NCBI GenBank assembly: GCA_014904985.1
Contig: MU129080.1
Span: 16,752 to 80,751 of the forward strand
Reading direction: 5' to 3'
Length of the DNA: 64,000 bases
Source: Hydnum rufescens UP504
Taxonomy: Eukaryota; Basidiomycota; Agaricomycetes; Cantharellales; Hydnaceae
Shown here: in pieces, positions 1 to 9,737 of the stretch
How the letters are laid out: every line of letters starts with the position of its first letter
Numbering within the stretch: position 1 is the first letter of the stretch
Notes under the pieces: model-generated
What the model was told of the DNA's origin: nothing
The model's database searches: none
What the model saw: only the letters and a program-made list of their open reading frames with translations
Translations under genes and position numbers: made by a program

Positions 1-1165
1 TTGTTGGATGGCGAGAGGCCGGACGGCGAGCTATGCGCATGACTCGGGCAGCTGAGGAGGGCATAAGAGGCTTGAAGCACAGTGGGGGGAATAGGGACTC
101 ACCACAACCCCACTCATGGACAGTGTCTACGCTGGCAAATGGGAAGACACCGACGATAGGGTAGTCCGAATTCTGTGCAAGCTTAATCAGAGGCCGGACC
201 AAGTGGTCTGCGATAGGGATGGTGACGGAGAGTACGGGAAGGACTATAATGGGCCCCGAGAGAAAGATACAAGGCAAGACAGGCGGTCGGGGGTGTTCGA
301 GACGGCGATCGGCCATTGGGTAGGATAATTTCGAGTGGAATCCTCACACGCACCGCATCGCGGCAATAGCCGGTAACCGGTGGAAACTCCCCAGAATCCC
401 CAACAATTCAGATACTTCATGGACCAATCTAGTGGATCTAGACCCTATCTAGTCGCGGATGGTTAACCCTGTATTCCCGTGAAAGTACTTGAAGCTGACA
501 CTCAAAGGTAGTTAGGCTAGATCCGAAACGGAGATTACTAGTAATTCCGGGGAGATACCTTAGGTCATCACGTGATTTTAGTAAGCCCCAGGCACCGAAG
601 TGCAGGTCACAGGGGGGCTGTGACCTGTGACCGGCCCCCGTCTAAGCATGTCGCCAGTGACAAGGGCTAGTGCACTCTCAGGAGTTCTGATATGCCCACC
701 ATTCTGCTGCCCTATGCCACTGTTACTGAGATATACTGTACTATACTTTTCTACTGTACTGTACTCTTGTGATTGTGCCATGCTCCTGGTAACCTTAACC
801 ATGTATGGTAAGTGACTTTTGACACCAAAAAGAAAAGAAAAATGATCAAATCCCCCCTCCCTATACCTCTTCAGTGTACTTGTAAAGTTCTCCTCACATA
901 GCACTGTCTGGTTTGGCAGCAGCCTATGGATGTGCACTGTGAGTCACTTGTACACTGACCTGTACCACAGATCTATGAAGAACTACCTCATGCCCTCATT
1001 GGACAGTATTGTCCCCCCTTGTTGCTTACTATTGGGGAGCTGCTAGCATGGTCTCTTCCTATTGTCCTCTCATTACAGAAGGAGTCAGCTGTATTTTTTG
1101 CATCCTCCAGCCAGCAACTGCCAAATCAGTCACTCACACCTGACATTATGTCAAAATTTCCTCTT
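1..1165. other. Left flank without a recognised gene
   Basis: I see no recognisable gene here. The longest plus-strand open frame in the CG-containing first 550 bases runs 116-328 (70 codons, charged, matches no family I know). A GTGAGT motif on the minus strand near 100 could be a splice donor of a gene lying off the left edge. From about 620 onward the sequence becomes CG-poor and repeat-like, with a low-complexity actgtactgtac stretch near 740-770. Confidence 0.5.
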
Positions 1166-1170
1166 ACCCA

Positions 1171-1293
1171 TGTCGAAAAAACTGGTCAGCAAGAGCCGAA
1201 TACGTTACATAATACATATATACACGACAGGGCCACTTATCTAAATACGGACAGGATACAATCGGGATCGTCTGCGGACCCAATCTGCTGACA
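1171..1293 (-). repeat. 3' LTR of the gag-only element
   Basis: A 123-bp copy of 2691-2813 with scattered transitions. It is preceded on the minus strand by the purine run GTGAGTGGGAG, a plausible polypurine tract. Confidence 0.9.
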
Positions 1294-1550
1294 CTCCCAC
1301 TCACAGCGATAACGATCGGGCGGGGGTGTAGCAATAAACAAAGAGAATGCAAGGAAAATGGGGGGGGGAACAAGAGGAGTGCTCCCACTGAAGTAGGAAA
1401 AGGCGAGAAAATAAAAGGCAATTTGCTCCCACTTGAGCGAAAAAATGCAATATTGAGCAGAGAACTCCCACTGGAGCAAATGGACTGGGATGAGCAAGAC
1501 AAAAAGATGAAGAACAGAAAAGATGAGGCAGCAGGTATATACTCCCACTG
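1294..1550 (-). repeat. Five dispersed polypurine-tract-like motifs
   Basis: In the non-coding tail the minus strand repeats AGTGGGAG near 1541, 1467, 1427, 1382 and 1294. Only the last touches the 3' LTR and is positioned to act as the polypurine tract. The rest may be extra tracts or relics of small duplications. Confidence 0.6.
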
Positions 1551-1794
1551 GATTAAAGAACAGAGACATGGCAATAATTACCCCACAATCGCAAGTACCG
1601 TGAGCCGAGAGTTCCAATCTCCCTCACGCGAGTAATGGTGGATGTCTTGATAGTGTCGTGTGCCAAGAGCTGGACATCCAAATCCCCTCTGCGCACCCCG
1701 ATCGACGAGCCGGATCCATGGCAATCCCCTTGCCCGGGCACCACCTCCATCCCACCCAAAAGAAAACATGATGTGAGTACATCTGAGTACTCTT

Positions 1795-2625
1795 TTAGAA
1801 CAGCTCAATAGATTTGCTATTGGCAACTGCAACGGTAGCAGTTTCGGCATGAACGGGGGCAGGGGCCATACAGTCACGTGCAAAGTGGCCAGGCTGTTGA
1901 CAGCAGTAACAATGGTTACCCTTCTTGGTGTCGTCTGCCGGCTTTGAGTTTGCTGACTTCGAGTCTGCCGGGGTCTTTACTCCACTAGGTTTCCCACGGC
2001 CACTTTTGGCAACATTCGCAGTGATTCGGTAATCGAGTTCACCCTCTTTTAGCCGCATCTCATACTCGAGGAGAGCAGCTGACACTTCGGATATGGTAGG
2101 TCGCCCATGACGGATGATGAGGGCAGTGGCAACAGAGTCGTAGGAGGGGGGGAGGTTTGCAAGGAGGATGTCGGTGATATCTTGATCACTCACAGTGATC
2201 CCCATGGATCGGAGTTGGTTCGCATAGGTGGTGATGGTATTCAGGTAGTCCCCTACTGTGTCTCCACAGGCAAGCCATGTGTTTTGCATTTGCTGCTTAA
2301 TGGCAATTCAATTGGCAGCCGAGTTTCGCGAATAGAGTTGTTCGAGGGCACTCCATGCCGACGGTGCATCAGCGCAGTTACGAATATGAATCGTTTGGTC
2401 CGGGTTCAGTGTCAGGCCAATAGCGGTATAGCCGTCCGCAGATTTGGCATTCCAATCCTCAAGACACGCGAGATCAGTGTGGCGGGGTCTGGAAACCAAG
2501 CCATTAACAACCCCCCAGCAGCCCGAGCGCATCATGATGAGCTGCATCTGAAAAGCCCAGTCATAGTAGTTATCTGCTCCAGACAACTTGGCTACAGCAG
2601 CCAGGAGGGCATTAACATTTGACAT
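1795..2625 (-). pseudogene. Copia-type Gag polyprotein, one in-frame stop
   Basis: This is the retrotransposon capsid/nucleocapsid protein, which packages element RNA in cytoplasmic virus-like particles. The ATG at 2625 opens a frame of about 277 codons. The N-terminal half carries the YYDWAFQMQLIMM and W-rich segments typical of the Copia Gag (UBN2-like) fold. The C-terminal part has a zinc knuckle CYCCQQPGHFARDC (C-x2-C-x4-H-x4-C). The frame is broken only once, by a TGA at 2308-2310, and continues in the same frame on both sides. That change is consistent with CGA mutating to TGA. No pol gene follows, and the coding sequence ends near 1795 with about 500 bp of non-coding tail before the 3' LTR. 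Confidence 0.85.
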
Positions 2626-2678
2626 GGTGGCGGGTGGCAGGTACTAGCTTAGAAGGTGGTATATGCTACAGGGCGCAT

Positions 2679-2690
2679 GGGCCCATAACC
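2679..2690 (-). other. Primer binding site, half-tRNA iMet type
   Basis: The minus strand reads GGTTATGGGCCC directly after the LTR end. It is complementary to the anticodon-loop region of initiator methionine tRNA (GGGCYCAUAACC) rather than to a tRNA 3' end. Drosophila copia is known to prime from an internal fragment of tRNA-iMet. The same 12 bases occur at 62422-62433. Confidence 0.75.
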
Positions 2691-2813
2691 TGTCGAAAAA
2701 ACTGGTCGGCAAGAGCCGAATATGTTACATAATACGTATATACATGACGGGGCCACTTATCTAAATACGGACAGGATACGATCGGGATCGTCTGCGGACC
2801 CAATCTGCTGACA
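2691..2813 (-). repeat. 5' LTR of the gag-only element
   Basis: On the minus strand this is the upstream LTR. It reads TGTCAGCAGATTGGG at its 5' end and ends TTCGACA, next to the primer binding site at 2679-2690. Its partner is 1171-1293. Confidence 0.9.
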
Positions 2814-2818
2814 ACCCA

Positions 2819-3219
2819 ATCCTCCATCAATCACATTCTCAAGATTAAACTGGGGTCTGGGCATTGCTCCATTTGTGTCTCTGTCTCCAATTTGGGCACA
2901 GTGTACTTTCCACTCCCTTAGTCTGGGATGCCTTTGAATAGACACAGGTGGTTACCAAACTGTATTGTTTGTTAAGGCACCAAATGAATCATGTGATTTT
3001 TGCCCATGAGGTCTTAGGGGGATGGAGGTGACTGGGATGAAGACCAACTGTCCCAAACATCACCCTACAGTAAAGAGAATCTCAAAAAATTTCAGAGCCA
3101 GTTCTTTATTGCCATTTTTTCATCTCCAAGGCCCAATTGGGTTACCCATAAGAATCAGGTGATTTATTTGGACCTTAACTGCCATATTTGGATGGCAATA
3201 GTCAATATAATTGGGTACT
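2819..3219. other. Repeat-derived flank, no gene seen
   Basis: A CG-poor sequence with no open frame I can support. It is probably part of the transposon relic that continues at 3220. Confidence 0.4.
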
Positions 3220-4310
3220 ATGTTATGTGTATACAAAGGGGACCCAGCCTCTATATATAGAGGCTGGTGATCCTGCCTACCACTCCCTGTCTGTGAGGTC
3301 TGGAGTGCACTCTTGATTGCTACTGGTATCTGCCAGGCCTGGTTGGAGGCTGCCCAATGGATGGAAATGCTCCCTGATTGCATGCATGATATCTGTCAGC
3401 ATGCACATGTGAATCTCCTTGTGATTCCCTGGGGGAGCATGGCTCCTCAGTCCTGCTGTGGTATATTGGGCTTGGTGCACTTCCTTGGGGAACAGTGGTT
3501 ATCAGATGGCAAGATGGCACAGCAGGTGATGATTTTCAAGAAGATGTGGCAAAATATTTGAAGATGGCCTCACAAAGGGTCCAGGAGACTCATTTTGTGC
3601 ACACAGTAATGGAACACTATCATGACTCAAAAGAGGTCCCTTATGATGCTACCACAGTATCACATTATATCTATTCTCTTGGAAAACACATCCATGAGGA
3701 TACAGTCACCCATGAGGAATGGACTTTGTGAATGGGAATCATTTTGTTGCCTTTGCAATTGACATGTCCCAGCAACACCTGCTCATTGGAGACTCATTCA
3801 ATGACCCATTGACAATTAAGAAGGTTGTTGCTGCATTTACTTGGTGGCTTGGCCAGCACTCTTGATTGTCACAGGCTTGTCTGGCTTTTCTGTTGGCAGC
3901 TTCCCCATTGCAATGCAGACAGATGGGCCATCTTGTGGCATTCTCACTCACAATGCCATTGAGGTTTACCTTGCTCCAGAACAATTCTCATTAATCAATT
4001 CAGATGTCTCAATGAAGCATGCTCAAGTTAATAAGTTTATTTCTATTTCAGACAAACATCTGCAAGCAGTGAGTGTTGTGTCAAAATTCAATGAATCTTC
4101 TCTCACCTCACAGCCACAAACAGACTGGAAATGTTATTCACAAGTCTATGCCATTGTCCATTCCCTTGTGTCCCATTCCCATGCATCCCACTCCCACTCC
4201 TGCACACCCAATTCCTGTTCATCACATTCCTGTGCACCCTGTGCACCCTGTTCTCATGCATCCCATTCCAATCATATGGGCCAAGTGCCAGGAATCTCAT
4301 GCTGACAAGA
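3220..4310 (+). pseudogene. C48/Ulp1-like cysteine protease of a transposon, degenerate
   Basis: Pieces of one protein can be read across frames on the plus strand. Near 3470-3560 is GEQWLSDGKM, resembling the substrate-binding segment of Ulp1-like proteases. Near 3730-3800 is NGNHFVAFAIDM, with the histidine, followed by LIGDSFNDP, with the aspartate. Near 3890-3960 is IAMQTDGPSCGIL, with the glutamine and the catalytic cysteine. This order H-D-Q-C is the C48 catalytic set. Such proteases are common partners of DDE transposases in basidiomycete elements. Frame changes near 3730 and 3870 make it non-functional as read, unless unseen introns restore it. Confidence 0.6.
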
Positions 4311-4371
4311 GCTTACTGGATCCTAAGCACCATGCCATGCAATCCTCCCTTTCTGAATATCTCCCATAATT

Positions 4372-4656
4372 ATGTGTGAGGAATATATGGCACAGAATGC
4401 CAGAAGCCTCCAAGACATGGCTGAGGATCATCAAAATTGTAAAACTATCACTACTCTTCTGGAGGAACACCAGAAGATCAAATTGCAGGAGGATTCCAAG
4501 ATGTGGAAGCATGCAAGCTGTGCACAGAAGAAGGGAAAGGAGCAAATTGCTGGTCTCTGTGATGACAATCTGAGGGTAATTCACATCAAGAGGGATCCCA
4601 CTACTTTGGTATGTGAAATCACTGTTGAATATACCACTCACATACTTGAATATTGA
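4372..4656 (+). CDS. Unrecognised charged ORF downstream of the protease
   Basis: An open frame of 94 codons, rich in Glu, Lys and Gln in its first half (possible coiled coil). It lies in the same orientation as, and just after, the protease relic, so it is probably the tail of the same transposon protein. No family recognised. Confidence 0.3.
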   Translation: MCEEYMAQNARSLQDMAEDHQNCKTITTLLEEHQKIKLQEDSKMWKHASCAQKKGKEQIAGLCDDNLRVIHIKRDPTTLVCEITVEYTTHILEY

Positions 4657-5059
4657 GTACATCACCCCTTAGGATGATGGATCCTCCCCCCTGATGTCAA
4701 CCATTGAAGAGAATGTGTTGAAGTCACCTGCAGTCAACATTGCTCAAATTTCAAGACCTTGGTGAGAAATCATGGCAGGACATACCAAACTCAGCATAGA
4801 TCCTTCAAAAGGCAGTCATCCAGTGAGCCAGAAATTTTCAAAAGCAGTACAATGGACAAATTGGCAGCATCCCATGCTCTGGAGTGCAATTACCTATGCC
4901 ACAGCTCATGTCCCATTTTGACTTGGTGTTTCTGAGATCTTAAAGATATTTTGGCCTGATGTACACAAGACTTGACTTGTCTGTGATGAGTCACTGGATT
5001 GATTGGGAAAATCAGAGCCAGCAGGTGCTCTAATTTGGAAAGATAATGTTCTTGCAAGG

Positions 5060-6170
5060 GCACAGAGAGGCATTCTCAGGTCTGGAAGATCCACAAACAA
5101 ATCTATCTTGGTAAGGTTTCCCCATGTGTGCCTTGGTCATAGTTGATGTCTAATTCTCTAGCAATAAGAGTCAATTTCCTCAGATTGAGGAAGTGGTAAA
5201 GACCCAGATCAAAATGTGCAGAAGTCTGGGGGACCACTTGATATTGCCACAGCATATGGCTTTATGGTTGCTGCAATACAGCATTTTGCACCACACTTGT
5301 TTGATCTCAAGACCAAGAAGGGGGACCAGCAATGCTTTCAATGTTGGGAAGCATTCATTTGTCACTTTTTGTCAAAGAAACTTGTTCTTTCATACTGCCA
5401 TGTGACTTGGCTGCTCAGAAAACCCCTGAAGATGCCCCAAGGCAAGGACTTGACATATTCCTCCAACCATGCAACTTAATCATGGAGCAACTAGACAAGT
5501 TTCTTATTGATTATGAAGTATGCTGTGAAGAAGCATTATATACAGATGAGGAGAAGTGTAGGCATTTGAACCTGGGTTAAACCTGAACCTAACCTGAACC
5601 TAACCTAAGATAGGTTTTCTTCAGGTTAGGTTCAGGTTTTGCCAATTGAGGAGATTCAGGTTTTGGTTAAGTTCAGGTTTTTCTCAAATGGGCAAAACCT
5701 GACCTGAACCTGACTTTGGCAACCATAGTCAGTACACTGTGGTCAAGAGTTGTGTGCATGGGTACAGCAGGAATCCTCATGGATCACCCTAATCTATGTA
5801 CAGCAGGTTGTATGGGCATTTTCCAGCCCTGGGATGTGGGCATCCAGCATATTTTAAAGCTGATAATTAAGCATGCTGCTCATGCTGACATTGTAAATGA
5901 AATACTTGCACTTCTTGACAATGGCACTCTTCCAAAGAATATCTTGCTAGACAAGTCTCTTCCATCACTGAGAGACCATTCACTGCATTGGATTGTCAAG
6001 GGATTCAAGAAATTATTGGGGATCCAGATCTCATACAAAAGGTATGTCATTTTTCATGTCTATGCCAAGCAACTCTGACACAAGCCATCAGGCCTTTGCA
6101 TTATGTGTCATCAACAGTGGCTCATACTCAATCAATCACTCCTACTCATCACTCACATCTATGGAAGCTC
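5060..6170 (+). pseudogene. DDE (pogo-like) transposase relic, left copy
   Basis: Segments match basidiomycete DDE-endonuclease transposases. At about 5215-5440 is an N-terminal DNA-binding segment (SGGPLDIATAYGFMVAAIQH, then FQCWEAFICHFLSKK). At about 5800-6030 is the C-terminal core (GIFQPWDVGIQHILK, then a segment ending WIVKGFKKLLG). The central catalytic part, where the first two aspartates should lie, is missing. In its place is the short repeat at 5572-5725. A missing G near 6018 shifts the frame relative to the second copy at 9436. Confidence 0.65.
5572..5725. repeat. AACCTGAACCT-type palindromic insertion
   Basis: About 150 bp built from AACCTGAACCTAACCTG and its complement, arranged as an imperfect inverted repeat around 5640. 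It interrupts the transposase relic at the point where the catalytic domain should be. It is not the TTAGGG telomere repeat. Confidence 0.6.
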
Positions 6171-6173
6171 AAT

Positions 6174-6300
6174 GTTGGAGGGATAAATCCCTATTACATA
6201 CAATTCACATCACCACCCAACACCTCCTCAAATGAATCCATTATATCCAATTCAATCTCATCCATTTCCATCATTCCTTTCATTATTACAGGCTGGTCAG
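6174..6300 (+). repeat. 5' end of an LTR (TGTTGGAGGG family)
   Basis: About 125 bp starting TGTTGGAGGGATAAATCCC. It matches the 5' end of the LTR copy at 47923-49268 read on the minus strand. Only this start is present, so it is a truncated insertion in the transposase relic. The second duplicated copy lies at about 9738-9850. Confidence 0.65.
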
Positions 6301-6305
6301 TCACA

Positions 6306-6366
6306 TGGGGGACCTAATTTAGGCACCATTTTGGGGGCAGAAAATGGTACCTAATAGGTCCCCCAG
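6306..6366. repeat. Long hairpin GGGGGACCTA...TAGGTCCCCC
   Basis: Arms GGGGGACCTA and TAGGTCCCCC, with inner arms ACCATTTT and AAAATGGT, around GGGGGCAG. A copy is at 9871-9931 and a diverged relative near 22230-22270. It probably marks a transposon end. Confidence 0.6.
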
Positions 6367-6584
6367 ACAGTACAGCTGATATATGGCCATTACAGTTCAT
6401 TTTGGCCAATCATGGCTGTGCTAGATTATATATTTATTATCATTATTACTACTATTATTATATACATATTATCCCCCCCCTGGGGTCTGCCACCACAGGG
6501 GCAGTTCATGCAGGTCACAGGTTTGCAGGTGGTGGGCCAGGTTAATAAATAGCACATTAGTAGAAGAAAAGTACCTTAAATCCA

Positions 6585-7150
6585 CCACACACCCACTGCA
6601 GCAGGTGTATGGCTCATTTGCCCAGTGGGGGCCTGGGCTCCATTTGGGCAGACTTTCAAGGGGTGTTTGTGGTTTCATTCATACAGGTGTTTGCAGTTTT
6701 CATTTGTGTGGTTGTGCATGGTTTTGTTCCCAATTTTCATTCCTGGCATGTTGTTCAGTGGGTTGTGGTCTGGGGTTCCACCAGGTTCCACTGGCAGGTT
6801 GGTGGATTCAGGCTCAGTGGTGTAAGTTTCAGGTGTTAGCTAAAATTAAAAGAATACATACATTATATGGCCACACACCACTGTGGTGGGGTGTGTGGCC
6901 CTATTCTCCTGCTCTTCTGGTCCATGGTTTCATATGGGTGGGTTTTGTTGGTGGTGTACTTGTTGGCTTGGGGGTCCATGGGTTCACACATTGAGGTTGG
7001 ACAGATTGATCTAGAATAGAAATAAAACATTAGTTATATCAAAACTTCATGCAAAAAGAGCAGCAACTGCTGCTCTTTTTGTGCATTTGTAGCTATTGAA
7101 AAAAAACACATAGCTAGTATTGCCACACACCTGCTGCAGTGGGTGTGTGG
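6585..7150 (-). repeat. Hairpin/intron-like module array 1, leftward part
   Basis: Read on the minus strand. Hairpin type 1 (arm CCACACACCYRCTG followed by its complement) occurs at 7123-7150, 6871-6898 and 6585-6612; type 2 (arm GCAAAAAGAGCAGCA) at 7052-7081. From the first type 1 hairpin the minus strand passes a damaged donor (CTATGT), the type 2 hairpin, a branch-like AACTAAT (7029-7035) and an acceptor-like CTATTCTAG ending at 7011. A T-poor stretch follows down to the next hairpin, then a GTATGT (6856-6861). No open frame links the exon-like parts convincingly, so I do not call a gene. Confidence 0.6.
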
Positions 7151-8480
7151 TACTATTTAAGGTGAGTTTCCCACTGCCCTGATAGGTACTGTGGCACAAA
7201 AGAGCAGCAAAAGCTGCTCTTTTTGTGCAGGATTTAAATTTTTTACTAACACTTTTATTTACTGCTCTAGGGAAAGCTGTCCCACCCACAAATGACACCC
7301 CACACATGACCACATGAACAGAAACATGTGAACAAACAAATAGCAACAACACACACAGGAAGCCACCAAGAAGAGCTGGAAAACAGAGGCCACACACCTG
7401 CTGTGGTGGGTGTGTGGCCATATAAGGTATGTATCATTTTTAATAGTTACAAACATGCAAAAAGAGCTGCTGCTGCTGCTCTTTTGGTGTGACATTTGAT
7501 TTCAACTAACATACTCACTATTCTAGGTCAATATATCCCATCCCAATGCAAGAAGTTATGCAGCCATGAGCCAAACCCATGGGCCCACCAGAATCCCATG
7601 AAACCCACACCCCATTACATGCAAACATGCCAACAAATGAGGGAGCCACACACCTGCTGCAGCAGGTGTGTAGCAATATAAGATATATAATTTTTTGTTT
7701 AAATAGCTACAGTCATGCAAAAAGAGCAGCAGTCACTGCTCTTTTTGCATGACTCTTGAATTTTAACTAATGCCTTGGTTTTTCTAGGCCAAGTTATCCC
7801 AGCCCAATACATGAACCCATGCAGTTGCAAGCCCAAACCCACTTACCCACCAGTACACCAAAGAAACCCCCCTGAATGATGAGGCCCAATCAGCCAGGAC
7901 CCCAACAGCAACACATGAACTGTGAACACACCAAATGAAACCCAACCAAACAGAGCCAGCCAAACAAAACCATGCCAAACACCATGACACCATACCCAAT
8001 GAAACAATGCCAAACAAAAAGGCAAGAGGTGGCCATGTGCCACCCAAGTGCCCATGTGAACCACACACCTGCTGTGGCAGGTGTGTGGTTCTATATAAGG
8101 TAAGTGCACCCAGCAACAATGCCCTGTGCATGACCACATGAACAAACCAACAAATGATGATGGCAACAGGCACATACAGCCATGGAGAAGACAAGCAGGA
8201 AAATGGAGAGCCACACACCCACTGCAGTGGGTGTGTGGCCACATAATGTATGTATTTTTTTAATAGCTACAAATGCACAAAAAGAGCAGCAGTTGCTGCT
8301 CTTTTTGCATGAATTTTAATTTTGACTAACATATTCTCTATTCTAGGTCAACCCCAACACATCATGAACCCAAATCCACTGACCCCCCAGGATCTCAGTG
8401 AAACCCTGTGCATGTCAGGGCAACACTGCCATTGAGGCCACAAACAGAGAGAGAGAGAGAGGAGGTGAATAACCACACAC
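7123..8480 (+). repeat. Hairpin/intron-like module array 1, rightward part
   Basis: Type 1 hairpins at 7123-7150, 7390-7417, 7646-7673, 8061-8088 and 8211-8238, with a decayed one near 8473. Type 2 hairpins at 7195-7227, 7457-7488, 7715-7750 and 8274-8308. Intron-like stretches: 7162-7270 (GTGAGT to CTCTAG, branch CTAAC at 7246), 7427-7526 (GTATGT to TTCTAG), one ending at 7787 whose donor is mutated to AT, and one ending at 8346 with GTATGT at 8248. A GTAAGT at 8100 has no type 2 hairpin after it. The donor lies 9-11 nt after the type 1 hairpin. Exon-like stretches are poor in T (about 9 of 118 bases at 7271-7388). Confidence 0.7.
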
Positions 8481-9120
8481 CTATTGCAGTGGAAATCCTA
8501 AGAGATCAAAACTGAGGATCATCCAACTGTGAAGGGCTATAAATACTATTCCTTCTACACAGCACCAGCCTTCCAGAGCCTTCTGCCAACTTCTGTAACC
8601 TTCCAGATCCTTCTTAAAGCGCAGCCTCTGCAGCCTTCCTGACTAACCCTTACTAAGCTTACCCAGCTGCTTATCAACCATGATCCATCTACTGACTAAC
8701 CCTTACTCATCCTGCACACATCCCTCCACATGTCCCATGCCCATACTCCAGATATGCCATGCTCATAGTTGATATCTGAAGGTTGCCCATGCATGGGTAT
8801 GCCAAGGTGTTGAAGGACTGTAGTGATGGCAAGGGGTTGGGGATTGGAATGGGTGATGACAATGGTGGAGGAGGAGGGGGAGTCTAGATTGGTAGCTGTA
8901 GGGACTCACATGGGGGGGTGAGGTGACAAGGGATGCTGACATAGCCACAGTGCTGCCAATGATCAATTACCCAACCCACAGCCTGCTGACCTATGCCCAA
9001 TAATATGAGGGCAATGATGATAATCAAAATGCCAATGATCACAGCAAGGATGACTGAGCTGGAAAGAGGAGGTGAGGCTGTATGAGGATACAGGTGCCAT
9101 GTGTGAAGATTGATGTAGGA
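8481..9120. other. Non-coding tail of unit 1 with a conserved TATAAATA
   Basis: No gene recognised. A TATAAATA motif at 8538-8545, followed by a pyrimidine-rich stretch, is conserved at 13578-13585 in unit 2. It could be a core promoter, but nothing shows transcription or its direction. The rest is repeated at about 13540-14168. Confidence 0.45.
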
Positions 9121-9435
9121 TATAGTTAATCACCTATGTAGTAAATATATTCAAATTTGGCCAATTCTGATGTGTAAAAGTGGCCCAATCCCCTTCCAAT
9201 AGCTATATGTGCCTATATTTGAGCTCTGACTTGTTATCATTGTCATTATCACATTTTGTGGACAAATATTTATATATAGTATCTATTACACATGTGCATT
9301 GGCTATTAATGTGTATTGTGCTTGTAGCACCAGCACTTGGGCACTTCTTGAGTACTGGCAATTGCCAGTGTTGAATGTGCAAACTACACAGCCACACCCA
9401 GCACCTGCCAGAATGCCAGAAAGGTGAGACATGAC
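9121..9435 (+). repeat. Single arm of the central palindrome
   Basis: This stretch matches 11800-12115, the right half of the palindrome in unit 2, up to the GGTGAG-ACATGAC junction. It then joins directly to the DDE transposase fragment of unit 2. It marks the boundary between the two duplicated units. Confidence 0.8.
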
Positions 9436-9737
9436 TCATGCTGACATTGTAAATGAAATACTTGCACTTCTTGACAATGGCACTCTTCCAAAGAATATCT
9501 TGCTAGACAAGTCTCTTCCATCACTGAGAGACCATTCACTGCATTGGATTGTCAAGGGATTCAAGAAATTATTGGGGGATCCAGATCTCATACAAAAGGT
9601 ATGTCATTTTTCATGTCTATGCCAAGCAACTCTGACACAAGCCATCAGGCCTTTGAATTATGTGTCATCAACAGTGGCTCATACTCAATCAATCACTCCT
9701 ACTCATCACTCACATCTATGGAAGCCCAATGTCGGAG
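9436..9737 (+). pseudogene. DDE transposase 3' end, right copy, with a 50-nt intron
   Basis: Begins abruptly inside the transposase at HADIVNEILALLDNG and runs in one frame through LLGDPDLIQK. A GTATGT...CATCAG intron (9599-9648, 50 nt) then joins to AFELCVINSGSYSINHSYSS and a frame that continues to the truncated LTR start at about 9738. Splicing restores the usual C-terminal segment of this family, so the fragment looks only recently disabled. It lacks the catalytic core. Confidence 0.65.

Larger units (their letters stand above)
1171..2813 (-). mobile_element. Gag-only Copia-like LTR retrotransposon
   Basis: A complete 1.64-kb element on the minus strand. Two LTRs of 123 bp (1171-1293 and 2691-2813) begin TG and end CA, differ at only a few positions, and are flanked by the 5-bp duplication ACCCA (1166-1170 and 2814-2818). 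Between them lie a primer binding site, a Gag-like ORF with one internal stop, and a non-coding tail of about 500 bp. There is no protease, integrase or reverse transcriptase, so the element must have moved using enzymes from a related Copia. The near-identical LTRs and exact target duplication point to recent insertion. A Copia element with the same primer site lies at 57.0-62.6 kb, but its LTR is unrelated. Confidence 0.9.
5881..9120 (+). repeat. Tandem segmental duplication, unit 1
   Basis: This unit is almost identical to 9436-14168 over long blocks: 5881-7150 to 9436-10713, 7151-8480 to about 12143-13450, and 8494-9120 to about 13540-14168. It lacks the 1.4 kb at 10714-12142 that contains the central palindrome and two to three minus-strand modules. 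Many differences are single-base indels in G, C or T runs. Confidence 0.9.

Noticed and set aside
578..937. Open frame of 119 codons on the minus strand
   Set aside because: Low-complexity start, no family match, and it lies in repeat-like sequence, so it looks like a chance frame.
5572..5725. Interstitial telomere repeat
   Set aside because: The unit AACCTGAACCT is not the TTAGGG repeat of basidiomycetes and is arranged as an inverted repeat.
7162..7270. Helitron ends (hairpin followed by CTAG)
   Set aside because: The hairpin lies about 40 nt from CTAG instead of about 10. There is no TC 5' end or A-T insertion site, and the branch and donor motifs fit introns better.
7496..7681. Small Cys-rich proteins reading through the hairpins (for example EPHTCCSRCV)
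   Set aside because: The Cys-rich peptide is just the translation of the palindrome. Different modules use different frames and many stop right after it, so protein coding is not supported.
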